Shown here piece after piece: positions 36,763-45,709 of a stretch of DNA of 64,000 nt (within the stretch, counting starts at the first letter, position 1; each line of letters opens with the position of its first letter). The DNA comes from Spirochaetia bacterium (GTDB lineage: Bacteria > Spirochaetota > Spirochaetia > Sphaerochaetales > Sphaerochaetaceae), in NCBI GenBank assembly GCA_022482625.1, contig JAKVOU010000001.1, positions 974,784 to 1,038,783 on the forward strand, given 5' to 3'. Below the pieces are notes generated by a model. The model was given only the letters and a program-made list of their open reading frames with translations, was not told the DNA's origin and did no database searches. A program made the translations under genes and the position numbers.

Positions 36763-37917
36763 ATGCTCCGAAATCAGGAGAAAAGAGCCTGCCAGAATCT
36801 CATGAAACTGACAAAAGGTACTGTTTCTTTCCTTGTTGCACTTGTTCTATCCATAATTGCTACTTTTTTGCCTGTTCCTATCTGGAACAAGCTAATCGTA
36901 ATTGTTCTTGTCATAGCCATTGCCCTTTTTATCAACAAGGCAACTTTGTATTTTATCAGAGGGAATCTGCTTCTCTCCAGCAAGAAGGAAGCAGACCATG
37001 ACAAAAGTTGGAATTATTATCGCAAGGCAATGGAATCTGGCAAGCTTTCCTACAAGTATATGACTACGGCAGCCAGTTTCTTCATTCAACAGGGAGATGC
37101 AGCATACGGGCTCAAGGCCTTGGACAAAGTCATCGAAGGAACAAAAGACAATGAAACCCTGCAGATTGCAAAGATACAGAAAAGCATGGGTCTGCAACTT
37201 ACAGGCAAACTGGACGAGGCTATCAGTATACTTGAAGAAGTAAGAGCATCAGGATTTGACAACCGCTTCCTGTTCATCAACCTCAGCAGCTATTACTTGT
37301 ATGCCGGCAAGTATGAAGAAGCTGGGATTTGCCTGAAAGAAGGCAGGAAATATATCAATGAAAGTGCCGGGATGGCAGACAACGAAGGTTGGCTGGCAAT
37401 CGTCCGGGAAGATTGGAAAAAAGCCGAAGAGGTCTACAGTGACATGATGGAACGCAGACCACGTTTTCCAGATCCGTATGTCCATGCTGCCCAAGTCAAA
37501 CTTCATTATGGCAAAATAGATGAAGCAATTGCCATGTTCAATATTGCCATGACAAAAAAATGGAATTTTACGACTCTCCTGAACAAAGAGAAAGTTGAAA
37601 CTTATATCAAAGGCCTGTCTGATGAGACAACGAGGGATCAGCTTTGTGTCACGCTCAATGCAAGCCCTGTAGAAGTTGCAAGAGGAGCTGAGCCTAAACA
37701 GCTTTCTGAGGCACAAGTCAGCAAACTGATCAAGAAAGGTTTCCCAAAAGAGCCGAAGGCTGCAATAGATACACAGCACCTTGCCCAAAAGTCTGCCGCA
37801 AACGATCTCCCTGAAGAAAATGCAGGAGCAATAAAAAAAGTTGCAGATCAAGAACTGCCGAATACAGATCTGACCGAGGATGACCAGCGATGGCTGGAGG
37901 AACATTCTGACGACTGA
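36763..37917 (+). CDS. Membrane-anchored TPR protein
   Basis: A 384-residue protein with two N-terminal membrane helices (about 20-62: TVSFLVALVLSIIATFL and LIVIVLVIAIALFI), then a series of TPR-like helix pairs from about 80 to 275 (YYRKAMESGKLSYKYMTTAA, GLKALDKVIEGTKD, AISILEEVRASG, YYLYAGKYEEAGICLKEG, AQVKLHYGKIDEAIAMFN) and a charged tail of about 85 residues. Probably a scaffold on the cytoplasmic face; partner unknown. AAGGAGG lies about 16 bases before ATG 36763, rather far, so the ATG at 36802 (MKLTKGT) is an alternative start. It converges on the inositol operon. Confidence 0.7.
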   Translation: MLRNQEKRACQNLMKLTKGTVSFLVALVLSIIATFLPVPIWNKLIVIVLVIAIALFINKATLYFIRGNLLLSSKKEADHDKSWNYYRKAMESGKLSYKYMTTAASFFIQQGDAAYGLKALDKVIEGTKDNETLQIAKIQKSMGLQLTGKLDEAISILEEVRASGFDNRFLFINLSSYYLYAGKYEEAGICLKEGRKYINESAGMADNEGWLAIVREDWKKAEEVYSDMMERRPRFPDPYVHAAQVKLHYGKIDEAIAMFNIAMTKKWNFTTLLNKEKVETYIKGLSDETTRDQLCVTLNASPVEVARGAEPKQLSEAQVSKLIKKGFPKEPKAAIDTQHLAQKSAANDLPEENAGAIKKVADQELPNTDLTEDDQRWLEEHSDD

Positions 37918-37973
37918 ACCCGTAGATGATTGGAATCATAGGAATTGATTCGAAAATGCTCTGGACCTCTAGG

Positions 37974-38007
37974 AAAAAAGAAGTTGCCGTAGCTTGGCGG
38001 CAACTTC
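37974..38007 (-). terminator. Intrinsic terminator of the inositol operon
   Basis: Perfect 10-bp stem GAAGTTGCCG (37980-37989) with CGGCAACTTC (37998-38007), loop of 8. On the minus strand it is followed by a run of six Ts (A-run 37974-37979). It lies about 40 bases past the stop of the last operon gene and may also stop the TPR transcript from the other side. Confidence 0.85.
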
Positions 38008-38048
38008 AGTACAAACGAAATTTTCCATGGAGAGATACATGCAAAATG

Positions 38049-39014
38049 TCATTTTTTCCTAGAAATAGCTTTTCTTGCAGCTTCTGCAATATCAACGGCT
38101 GTCATATGGTATACTTTTTTCAAGTAATCCACTGACCCTACCTGTCCGAATAAGTCCCGTGTACCGATGCGTTCCATCGGTATCGGGATAGTCTCCACCA
38201 AGACCTCCGCAACAGCAGACCCCAGACCATTGATGATATTGTGGTTTTCCACTGTTACGATTGCTCCGGTCCTGCGTGCAGCTTCAACTATAGCATCACG
38301 GTCAATCGGTTTTATCGTAAACATATTCTGCACATCTGCTGAGATTCCTTTTTCAGCAAGCAAATCCGCTGCACGCAAGGTCTCTGCGACACAAGCACCT
38401 GCACAGAACAGCGTGACATCACTGCCCTTACGCAACTTGGCTACCCTGCCGATTTCAAACGTAGAGCCTTCATCAAAGATATGGTCAGTCTTTTTCCGTG
38501 CAAGACGAATATAAAATACACCATACATATCCTTCGTCTGCCGAATGACATCACGTAGCATGGCACAGTCCGTTACATCAATAATCGTAATGCCTGGTAC
38601 AGCGCGCATCATTGCAATATCTTCCAATGGCATATGGGTCCCTCCATTGGAAGATGCTGTTATCCCTTCATCCGATCCCAGCATACGGACATTCAGTTTC
38701 GCATATGCAGCAGAAATAAAGACCTGGTCCATGACACGACGGGAAGCAAATGTCCCGAATGTATGTGTAAACGGCTTCAAGCCGACAGCAGAAGCTCCAG
38801 CGGCAACAGAAATCATATTTGCTTCCTGTATACCGCAGTCTACAGCTTTCCTAGGATGTCTCTTGGCGAAATCTGCCATGCCAATGGAATTCATAAGGTC
38901 ACAATCGAAGTATACGACTGCGGGATCTTCCCTGACCAGTTCCTCCATTGTCTGTGCAAATACAGTCTTCATATCCTCTTTCTCAGGATGAATTTCTTTT
39001 GTCACTGTATACAT
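38049..39014 (-). CDS. Transketolase, C-terminal subunit
   Basis: The C-terminal half (321 residues) of a split transketolase: pyrimidine-binding domain with YFDCDLMNSIGMADFAKRHP and DCGIQEANMISVAAGASAVGLKPFTHTF, in which the catalytic Glu contacts ThDP, then the transketolase C-terminal domain (GSDVTLFCAGACVAETLRAA, TVENHNIINGLGSAVAEVL). With the N-terminal subunit it forms a two-gene enzyme moving a two-carbon ketol unit between sugars. The genes overlap by 13 bases (GAGGATGGAAA before ATG 39014). As last gene of the inositol operon it is not part of the textbook iol pathway, so a dedicated role on an inositol-derived ketose is plausible (see findings). Confidence 0.9.
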   Translation of the reverse strand: MYTVTKEIHPEKEDMKTVFAQTMEELVREDPAVVYFDCDLMNSIGMADFAKRHPRKAVDCGIQEANMISVAAGASAVGLKPFTHTFGTFASRRVMDQVFISAAYAKLNVRMLGSDEGITASSNGGTHMPLEDIAMMRAVPGITIIDVTDCAMLRDVIRQTKDMYGVFYIRLARKKTDHIFDEGSTFEIGRVAKLRKGSDVTLFCAGACVAETLRAADLLAEKGISADVQNMFTIKPIDRDAIVEAARRTGAIVTVENHNIINGLGSAVAEVLVETIPIPMERIGTRDLFGQVGSVDYLKKVYHMTAVDIAEAARKAISRKK

Positions 39015-39862
39015 TTTCCATCCTCGCTCTGCAGAGCTTCAATCTTCTTATCCAAGAAAGCAATTGCCTCCTCATACTGCTCCTGTGTGAACCGAATGAA
39101 GTGATTATAGAACATATGCTCTGCAAAACAGCAATCCTGCCCCTTCATCGTATGAAGTACAATCATAGAGGGACGGTCATCTACGGCTTTTGCTGCATCG
39201 ACAGCAGAAAGGATTGCTGAAATGTCATGCCCGTTTACTTCCTGGGCATACCAGCCGAAATCCCTGAATTTTGCACCTAGGTCCCCCAAATCACAGATAT
39301 CCCTGGTATAGCCATCCAACTGCTTTCCATTCTGATCAATGAATGCAATAAAATGATTCAGCTTCTTGCTGGCTGCAAACAAAGCAGTTTCCCAGACCTG
39401 TCCTTCATCACATTCTCCGTCACCTAGGATGGCATACACATAATTGGGCATACCCTTATATTGCATTCCCCATGCGATACCACAGGCAGATGAAAATCCT
39501 TGTCCTAAGGAACCGGTGGTCATGTCGATTCCCGGTGTCTTGTTCCGGTCACAATGTGACGGTAAACAAGTTCCACCTTGGTTCAATGTCAGCAATTCCT
39601 TTTCAGGAAAATAGCCGCACAAAGCAAGGACAGCATATACGGCAGGTCCGCAGTGTCCCTTGGAAACTACCAGCCAATCCCGCTTGTTCCATTGTGGATC
39701 CTGAGGATTGATCCTCATTATCTTCCCATATAAAGCGGCCAGCAAATCCGCCATGGACATGGAACCACCCAGATGGCCGCCATGAAATGAATTCATGGCA
39801 GCAAGGGCAGCCTTGCGAATCTGGGCGGCAAAAATATCAAGTTCATCAAGTGTCTTTTCCAT
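39002..39862 (-). CDS. Transketolase, N-terminal (ThDP-binding) subunit
   Basis: The N-terminal half (286 residues) of the split transketolase, carrying the pyrophosphate-binding domain: SFHGGHLGGSMSMADLLAALYG (about 23-45), KGHCGPAVYAVLALCG, TGSLGQGFSSACGIAWGMQ, and the ThDP motif GDGECDEGQVWE (about 148). An IDQNGKQLDG stretch follows. Two-subunit transketolases are common in anaerobes, both for pentose metabolism and in specialised pathways. It is 27 bases downstream of iolB on the same strand, and its end overlaps the C-terminal subunit gene. Which ketose donor it uses cannot be told from sequence. Confidence 0.9.
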   Translation of the reverse strand: MEKTLDELDIFAAQIRKAALAAMNSFHGGHLGGSMSMADLLAALYGKIMRINPQDPQWNKRDWLVVSKGHCGPAVYAVLALCGYFPEKELLTLNQGGTCLPSHCDRNKTPGIDMTTGSLGQGFSSACGIAWGMQYKGMPNYVYAILGDGECDEGQVWETALFAASKKLNHFIAFIDQNGKQLDGYTRDICDLGDLGAKFRDFGWYAQEVNGHDISAILSAVDAAKAVDDRPSMIVLHTMKGQDCCFAEHMFYNHFIRFTQEQYEEAIAFLDKKIEALQSEDGKCIQ

Positions 39863-39889
39863 ACGCTATGCTCTCATCTCCAACCAGGC

Positions 39890-40684
39890 TCAGATATCCG
39901 GAAAATACTTTGCATCCGGAGCTGTAACCCATTGATGTTCCTTAACAAATGTCGTTACGATATTTTCCTTATCACGCAGACGGATACACCAAAGGTAATA
40001 TTCAGCATATCCCGGGGCAGCAACCTGGGAATGGGTAACATTTGCAGGCATGCCCATCAAATCATTGTTACGGATCTTGTAGGCATCATCTCCATATTCA
40101 GCAAGACCATAGCCATTCTCAGGCAAGAACTTATAGAAATACATTTCCGGTTCCACATGCTGATGTGGTGGATATGACGACCATTTCCCCGGAAAATGTA
40201 CGACTTCCCCGATAAAGAAATTTGTATCTGGACAACTGGAACGGTCAAAGAACGTACGGACGATACGTGTAGAGCATTCATTCATCTGTCCGGCACCACG
40301 TTCTTCATTGGCACAGAGACAATCGTCAGGCTTGAGCAAGCGTGCTTGGAAATCCTTGGCATTTTCAGTACGGCAGACTGCAATCTCTGCCTTTTCGGAC
40401 CAACATTCTACATAGACCGTCGTACCATGCGGCACATGAAGCAAAGTTGCACCATGATGGAAACAATCACTACGTTCAGCCTCTTCGCTTCTGTCTTCCC
40501 ATGAAAATGTAATTCTTCCCATCACCAGATCATACACGACTTCCTGATCATAACAGAAGCGCATCTTATCACCGCTGGTCATGGAAACTACTCCAAAATC
40601 CAGCCCCATCATCTCAGGGTTCAAGACAGATGAGACAATTGCATTGTATCCTTTTTCAAAGGATTTCCTGTTTGTATATTTCAC
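39890..40684 (-). CDS. iolB: 5-deoxy-glucuronate isomerase IolB
   Basis: Cupin-fold enzyme of 264 residues that converts 5-deoxy-D-glucuronate to 5-dehydro-2-deoxy-D-gluconate in myo-inositol breakdown. The C-terminal cupin shows the metal-binding pattern GKWSSYPPHQHVEPEMYFYKF (about 168-188) and later a THSQVAAPGYAEYYLW stretch; the N-terminal cupin is degenerate, as usual for IolB. GTG start at 40684 with GGAGGG nine bases upstream. A 9-bp mRNA hairpin stands just before this site. It lies between iolG and the transketolase genes in one operon. Confidence 0.92.
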   Translation of the reverse strand: MKYTNRKSFEKGYNAIVSSVLNPEMMGLDFGVVSMTSGDKMRFCYDQEVVYDLVMGRITFSWEDRSEEAERSDCFHHGATLLHVPHGTTVYVECWSEKAEIAVCRTENAKDFQARLLKPDDCLCANEERGAGQMNECSTRIVRTFFDRSSCPDTNFFIGEVVHFPGKWSSYPPHQHVEPEMYFYKFLPENGYGLAEYGDDAYKIRNNDLMGMPANVTHSQVAAPGYAEYYLWCIRLRDKENIVTTFVKEHQWVTAPDAKYFPDI

Positions 40685-40701
40685 AATAAAATTCCCTCCG
40701 T

Positions 40702-40737
40702 TGGCAGATGCATCCTACCTTAAGAAAAGGCATCTGC
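40702..40737 (-). promoter_or_regulatory. mRNA hairpin just upstream of iolB
   Basis: GGCAGATGC (40702-40710) pairs perfectly with GCATCTGCC (40729-40737), loop of 18, in the 153-base spacer between iolG and iolB. It has no T-run and sits just before the iolB ribosome-binding site. It could be a stabiliser or processing site giving iolB and the transketolase genes their own mRNA level. Confidence 0.5.
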
Positions 40738-40837
40738 CGAAAATACGACAGAGGAACAACCTGTTGAAGGGCCGATACCCAAAAGAAATGTGAGCAGTCC
40801 ACATAACTTATCCAACAAATTGCCTCTGTCAAAGTCA

Positions 40838-41863
40838 TCAGACATCCTGGACCGTCAGCATCTCACCCGACAGAAACGATTCCTTGCACCGAAATGCAAT
40901 ATTCGTACTCTTTGTGCCGTCATATACACCGACGCCAGGTTTCTTTCCGGTCTGCACACAGTCTATGAAAGCTTCCATCTCTGCAACATAGGCATCGTGC
41001 CAACGTGTCAGGAAATCCTGGTAGCATTCCCTGCAAACTCCATGGGAACTCATCACTTCCAAAAGGGAATCTGTAGGAACTGAACCGATACGCAGAGTGC
41101 CTCTCGTTCCAAGGATTTCCGTTTCCACATGAGAACCATGTGCAGCAGCCCGACCTGCATACATGAAGGCCATTGCATCATTTTCACATTGCATCAGCGT
41201 TGAGACATTGTCTCCATCATCCCAATCCTTATATTGCTTGAATTCGTAACACCCCCCGATCGACCAAAGCTTTTTTGGTTCAGATCCCGTCAGCCAACGG
41301 ATCAAATCAATATCATGGATATTCATGTCAATGAACTGTCCTCCCGAACGAGGAGCATATTCCAACGTACCTTTGATGATTGAAATAGGATCTTGGGAAT
41401 AGCAACGGACAAGGAAGACCTTACCGATGTCCCCATGGTCAATCTTCTGCTTTGCAAGCCGGTATGAATTGTCATAGCGGCGCATGAAACCAAGCTGGAA
41501 AGTTAATTCAGGATGCGCTTCCACGACCTTTTCTGCCGCTTTGCATTTTTCAACCGTATCACACAGTGGTTTTTCACAGAATACATGCTTCCCAGTATCC
41601 ATTGCAATCTTAATCAGATCGGTATGTGATGCTGTGTTGGAAACAATTGCCACTGCTTCTACCTTCTGATCGGCACACAGTTTTCTGGCATCCGTATATA
41701 CTGCATCCACTCCTAGGTCACCGGCTACTTTCTCAGCACATTTTCTATCAGCATCACATATGGCAACAAGTTCTGCACTACCAATTTTGTTTGCAATGTT
41801 GTTCGCATGCTCATACCCTAAGCGCCCTACACCGATGATTCCCATCTTCAGTTTTCTACTCAT
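40838..41863 (-). CDS. iolG: myo-Inositol 2-dehydrogenase-type oxidoreductase (Gfo/Idh/MocA)
   Basis: NAD-dependent dehydrogenase of 341 residues expected to oxidise myo-inositol (or a stereoisomer) to inosose. Rossmann start GIIGVGRLGYEHANNIA with ELVAICDAD ending strand 2; the catalytic EKP in HVFCEKPLCDTVE (about residue 97); and the family's Asp/His pair in FIDMNIHDIDLIRWL (about 175). It is the copy most closely tied to iolE, iolD and iolB, and clearly paralogous to the dehydrogenase at 54524-55543. ATG at 41863 with AAAAAGGA upstream. Substrate stereochemistry cannot be told from sequence; four such enzymes are in the window. Confidence 0.85.
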   Translation of the reverse strand: MSRKLKMGIIGVGRLGYEHANNIANKIGSAELVAICDADRKCAEKVAGDLGVDAVYTDARKLCADQKVEAVAIVSNTASHTDLIKIAMDTGKHVFCEKPLCDTVEKCKAAEKVVEAHPELTFQLGFMRRYDNSYRLAKQKIDHGDIGKVFLVRCYSQDPISIIKGTLEYAPRSGGQFIDMNIHDIDLIRWLTGSEPKKLWSIGGCYEFKQYKDWDDGDNVSTLMQCENDAMAFMYAGRAAAHGSHVETEILGTRGTLRIGSVPTDSLLEVMSSHGVCRECYQDFLTRWHDAYVAEMEAFIDCVQTGKKPGVGVYDGTKSTNIAFRCKESFLSGEMLTVQDV

Positions 41864-41932
41864 TCCTTTTTATTATCCTCCAACTTATCTTCAGTTTTTT
41901 ATCATTGCCTTATACCGATTCCCAAAACAAGA

Positions 41933-42832
41933 TTACAGACCTGTCTGTTCACGCACATATGCACGTGCCAACCTTGCATAATCCAGCGGGTTTGCAACAG
42001 ATGGATCCTGTTCTGCTTCCACGACCAACCAGCCCTCATAATGATATTGGTCCAGTAAGCGGAAAACCGTAGGAAAGTCCACCATTCCTCCGCTATCACC
42101 AGGGACATTGAATACTCCCTCGGGTATAGAATGAAGGAAACTCAGTTTATCGGCATAGCATTTTTCCCTGATGCTCTTCCGCACATCCTTCAAATGGACA
42201 TGCTTGATCCGGTCGTGATGTTTCCTCAAGATTTCCACTGGATCCTCGCCGGAAAACGCCAGATGTCCCGTATCAAAGATAATATTGACATACTTGGCAT
42301 CAGTCATCTCTAGCATCCGATCAATTTCCCCTGTCTTCTGTACCGTCGTAGTCATGTGCGGGTGATAGATAATATGCATACCATTGTCATAGGCAATCTT
42401 TCCCAGATGATCCAACCCTTTTGCAAGTACTTCCCACTGATCATCATTCAGGACATGCTTTGCAGTAAAAGGTGTATCCCAGCAATGCTGTACGGAAAAA
42501 CTCTGGTCAGATGTATTGATCAGCGTAGCACCGATTGATTTCAAGAAATTCATATGATCGACAAATGCACGTTCATTCCACCACATCGGACGTTCATTGA
42601 TATAGGTACTTATCCAACCTGTGATTGCAGACAGTCCACGACGGCCAAGCTCTTTGTTCATGATTTTGGCATCATGGGGAAACTGACAACCTATTTCCGT
42701 TCCGGTATAACCGGCAAGTGAAATCTCGCTGATGGTTTGTAGAAAGCTGTTTTCTGCTCCCATTTCCGGCATATCATCCTCTGTCCATGCAATCGGAGCA
42801 ATACCGACATGGACTTTTTTCTTATCAAGCAT
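41933..42832 (-). CDS. iolE: Inosose dehydratase IolE
   Basis: TIM-barrel enzyme of 299 residues that removes water from 2-keto-myo-inositol to give 3D-(3,5/4)-trihydroxycyclohexane-1,2-dione. Characteristic stretches: IAPIAWTEDDMPEMG at the N terminus, GYTGTEIGCQFP, IIYHPHMTTTVQ (about 147), FDTGHLAFSGEDP (about 185), KHVHLKDVR and WLVVEAEQDPS near the C terminus, supplying the metal-binding Glu/Asp/His residues. ATG at 42832 with AAGGAAGG upstream. It sits 45 bases downstream of iolD, which uses its product, and upstream of iolG. Confidence 0.93.
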   Translation of the reverse strand: MLDKKKVHVGIAPIAWTEDDMPEMGAENSFLQTISEISLAGYTGTEIGCQFPHDAKIMNKELGRRGLSAITGWISTYINERPMWWNERAFVDHMNFLKSIGATLINTSDQSFSVQHCWDTPFTAKHVLNDDQWEVLAKGLDHLGKIAYDNGMHIIYHPHMTTTVQKTGEIDRMLEMTDAKYVNIIFDTGHLAFSGEDPVEILRKHHDRIKHVHLKDVRKSIREKCYADKLSFLHSIPEGVFNVPGDSGGMVDFPTVFRLLDQYHYEGWLVVEAEQDPSVANPLDYARLARAYVREQTGL

Positions 42833-42877
42833 TTTTTCCTTCCTTTTCTACCAGATATAAAATCAGATCCTATACTT

Positions 42878-44815
42878 CTAATACATCCTGGCTTCTGCCA
42901 GTTTGTCATCAATACGTTTACGGGCTTCCTGTACATCCCTTGACTTGGAAAACGAAGCTACGCCGATATGCCACCAACTCTCAAAGCCCTCTGCCATGGT
43001 TTTCGGCAATACCTTTACGTCGATGATACAGGAACATTTTTCCTTCTTGGCTTCATGCAAGGCCTGCACGAACTCATCAGTAGTCTTGGCAACAAATCCT
43101 TTGAGTCCATAGCCTTCACCGATCCTTGCGAAATCTGTATACACATAATGGCCATCCATCTTTCCAGTCTTTTCATTGCGGTAACGCATTTCAGTCGCAA
43201 GGGAACTTATGCCATTGCCCATCTGCAGGTTGTTGATGCATCCGAAAGCTGCATTGTCAAAGACCACGACTGTAATCTTTGCACCTTCCTGTATGGAAGT
43301 TGCCATATCAGCATTCAGCATCATGAAGGAACCGTCGCCAAGCAATGCATATACTTCCTTATCAGGTTCAGCCAGTTTTGCACCGAAGGCCCCTGCAATC
43401 TCATATCCCATGCAGGAAGCTCCATACTCCATATGATAGCTGTCTTTCGCATCGGTCACCCACAGCCGTTCCATATCAGCAGGCAATGATCCTGCTGCGG
43501 CAACGACGATGGCATCGGCATCAATTTCACGGTTCATCAGCGCAACTGCATTGGATTCCGTAATGGTCCCGCCGATATCTTCCAGATAGTCGTTGATAAT
43601 CTTCGGTGTCCAGCTCGGTACGCAAGGTACAAAATCCTTGCCGGTGTATGTCATATCACATACAGCTTTGCGGGTCTTTTCCCATTCTGTCTTGATTTTT
43701 CTGATTTCATCCGTATAGCCGGACCTGTACCCTCGTATCTTCAGTTTCTTAGCAATGGCTTCCAAGGTTACCTTTGCATCACCGACACACCGCTGCGCAT
43801 CCACCTTCTCGGCATGGTACTCAGATGTATTGATGGCAAGTACCCGTATATCGGGATTGCGGAAAAGCACCCATTTGGAACCAGTGACAAAATCATTGAA
43901 CCGGGTTCCGACACCAATGACCAGATCTGCATCTGCAGCCAGATGATTGGCAGCCAAACCACCGGTAACCCCGATTCCACCTACACAAAGAGGAAAAGAA
44001 TCAGGCAATGCAGAGTGACCTGCCTGTGTCTGGGAAACAGGAATATTGAAAGACTTGCAGAAATCCATTACCGTTTGCCCAGCTTCGGAATATCGGACGC
44101 CACCGCCGGAAACTACCAACGGTTTCTTGGATTCACAAATCATTTCTACGGCCTTGTCAATTTCATACGCATCTGCAAGGCGACGTGCAATATGATGTAC
44201 TCGTTTCTGGAAAAAACAATCAGGATAGGCAAAGCTCTCACCCTGCACATCCTGAGGAAGGGCAATGCAGGCGGTTCCGCAATTTGATGAATCAGTCAAT
44301 ACCCGCATTGCATTGATCATTGCAGTCATCAGTTGTTCCGGACGGGAAATACGATCCCAATATCGGCATACAGGCTTGAAACAATCATTCGCAGTCATTG
44401 AAAGATCATAAGGTTGTTCCATCTGCTGCAGCACGGGATCGGGCTGACGGGTTGCAAAGCTATCAGATGGGAACAGCAACAACGGCAGCTGGTTGATGGA
44501 AGCAGTCAATGCTGCAGTCACCATATTGGTCGCTCCGGGGCCTATGGATGATGTACAGGCTATGATCTTTCGACGATTGTTCTGCTTTGCATATGCAATT
44601 GCGGCATGTGCCATGCCTTGCTCGTTACGTCCTTGGTACACCCGTAGATGTCCAGGGTTTTCCTCAAGGGCCTGTCCAAGCCCTACTACCATACCATGCC
44701 CAAAGACAGCAAAAATCCCGTCAACAAAAGGCTCTTCCTTACCATCCATCTCGACATATTGCTGGTTCAAGAACTTGACCAGTGCCTGTGCAACCGTCAT
44801 CTTTGTTCTATTCAT
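42878..44815 (-). CDS. iolD: 3D-(3,5/4)-trihydroxycyclohexane-1,2-dione hydrolase IolD
   Basis: ThDP-dependent ring-opening enzyme of 645 residues, the usual IolD length, giving 5-deoxy-D-glucuronate. The acetolactate-synthase-like plan is visible: N-terminal domain with FGHGMVVGLG and the catalytic-region YQGRNEQGMAHAAIAYA (about 60-76), middle domain with VSGGGVRYSE, and C-terminal ThDP motif LLGDGSFMMLNADMATS (about 490-507). ATG at 44815 with GGAGG upstream. It is preceded by iolI and followed by iolE. This ring-opening enzyme is the strongest marker of a true inositol pathway here. Confidence 0.95.
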   Translation of the reverse strand: MNRTKMTVAQALVKFLNQQYVEMDGKEEPFVDGIFAVFGHGMVVGLGQALEENPGHLRVYQGRNEQGMAHAAIAYAKQNNRRKIIACTSSIGPGATNMVTAALTASINQLPLLLFPSDSFATRQPDPVLQQMEQPYDLSMTANDCFKPVCRYWDRISRPEQLMTAMINAMRVLTDSSNCGTACIALPQDVQGESFAYPDCFFQKRVHHIARRLADAYEIDKAVEMICESKKPLVVSGGGVRYSEAGQTVMDFCKSFNIPVSQTQAGHSALPDSFPLCVGGIGVTGGLAANHLAADADLVIGVGTRFNDFVTGSKWVLFRNPDIRVLAINTSEYHAEKVDAQRCVGDAKVTLEAIAKKLKIRGYRSGYTDEIRKIKTEWEKTRKAVCDMTYTGKDFVPCVPSWTPKIINDYLEDIGGTITESNAVALMNREIDADAIVVAAAGSLPADMERLWVTDAKDSYHMEYGASCMGYEIAGAFGAKLAEPDKEVYALLGDGSFMMLNADMATSIQEGAKITVVVFDNAAFGCINNLQMGNGISSLATEMRYRNEKTGKMDGHYVYTDFARIGEGYGLKGFVAKTTDEFVQALHEAKKEKCSCIIDVKVLPKTMAEGFESWWHIGVASFSKSRDVQEARKRIDDKLAEARMY

Positions 44816-44854
44816 TATTTAGTTCCTCCTCAGATAGCATATACAACAAACTAC

Positions 44855-45691
44855 TCACAAAAATTTACGAGTTTTTATAGCTGCCATTTGTATGACTTTT
44901 TCAGCATCCATTTTCCAGTATTCAGGGCGAAACAGTTCAACACAAGCAGGTCCATCATATCCCACTGCCTGCACCCTACGTATAATTTCTGCAACAGGAA
45001 TGCATCCATCACCAGGCATCAATCGATTACATTGCTCAAGTAAACCAAGTGGCAAATCCTCGCAATCATTGATATGAAAAACAAAAAGCTTTTCTTTAGG
45101 AATTTGACGAATAAATTCCAAATCAGCACATTTGTCATGCATATAAAAATTAATGCAATCCACCGTTAATCCAACATTTTTCTTATTTACTGCTTGTATA
45201 ATTTCCAATGCTTGGCGTAAACTGTTACAACACCAGTGTCGATCACCGATTGGTTCAAAAGAAAGTCCCACTCCATATGGTGCTGCCAACTCTGAAAGTT
45301 TTCGTAAGACGTCAACGGAATCACCGAGGACTTCTTCTTCATTCTTTTTATTGATATCTTTTCCTACGGTTGGTACAACGATTAGATAAGGGATTTTAAT
45401 TTCTTTTGCAATTTTACAACCAAATAAAAATAAATTTACTAAATCCTGCCATTGTTTATCTGTAGTAAAGTTAATATTTTCAATAGAGTTCAAGGCAAAT
45501 GGACATAAATGGCTTTTTGCAAAAAAACTTTTTAAACTGTTAAGTGAATGATTTCTAAGGTAATCCTTTAACATATCCAAACGAAGTTCTATGGCATCAT
45601 ATCCATATTTTTCACATAGTTGTAAATCTTTGATAACTGAAGAATTTTCCATGCAGGTTGCTTCATTATAACCTAATTTAAGCATATCCAA
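44855..45691 (-). CDS. iolI: 2-keto-myo-inositol isomerase IolI-like
   Basis: Xylose-isomerase-like TIM barrel of 278 residues, the same length as Bacillus IolI and strikingly similar at the N terminus (YNEATCMENSS ... LQLCEKYGYDAIELR) and C terminus (CVELFRPEYWKMDAEKVIQ). IolI interconverts 2-keto-myo-inositol and 1-keto-D-chiro-inositol, opening the pathway to D-chiro-inositol. Probable metal ligands lie in LSFEPIG, LTVDCINFYMHD and VFHINDCED. The start is TTG at 45691 (GGAGG six bases away) or ATG at 45685. The gene is more AT-rich than iolD downstream, as are the transporter and dehydrogenase upstream. Confidence 0.85.
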   Translation of the reverse strand: MDMLKLGYNEATCMENSSVIKDLQLCEKYGYDAIELRLDMLKDYLRNHSLNSLKSFFAKSHLCPFALNSIENINFTTDKQWQDLVNLFLFGCKIAKEIKIPYLIVVPTVGKDINKKNEEEVLGDSVDVLRKLSELAAPYGVGLSFEPIGDRHWCCNSLRQALEIIQAVNKKNVGLTVDCINFYMHDKCADLEFIRQIPKEKLFVFHINDCEDLPLGLLEQCNRLMPGDGCIPVAEIIRRVQAVGYDGPACVELFRPEYWKMDAEKVIQMAAIKTRKFL

Positions 45692-45709
45692 ACGATACCT
45701 CCATTTTTA

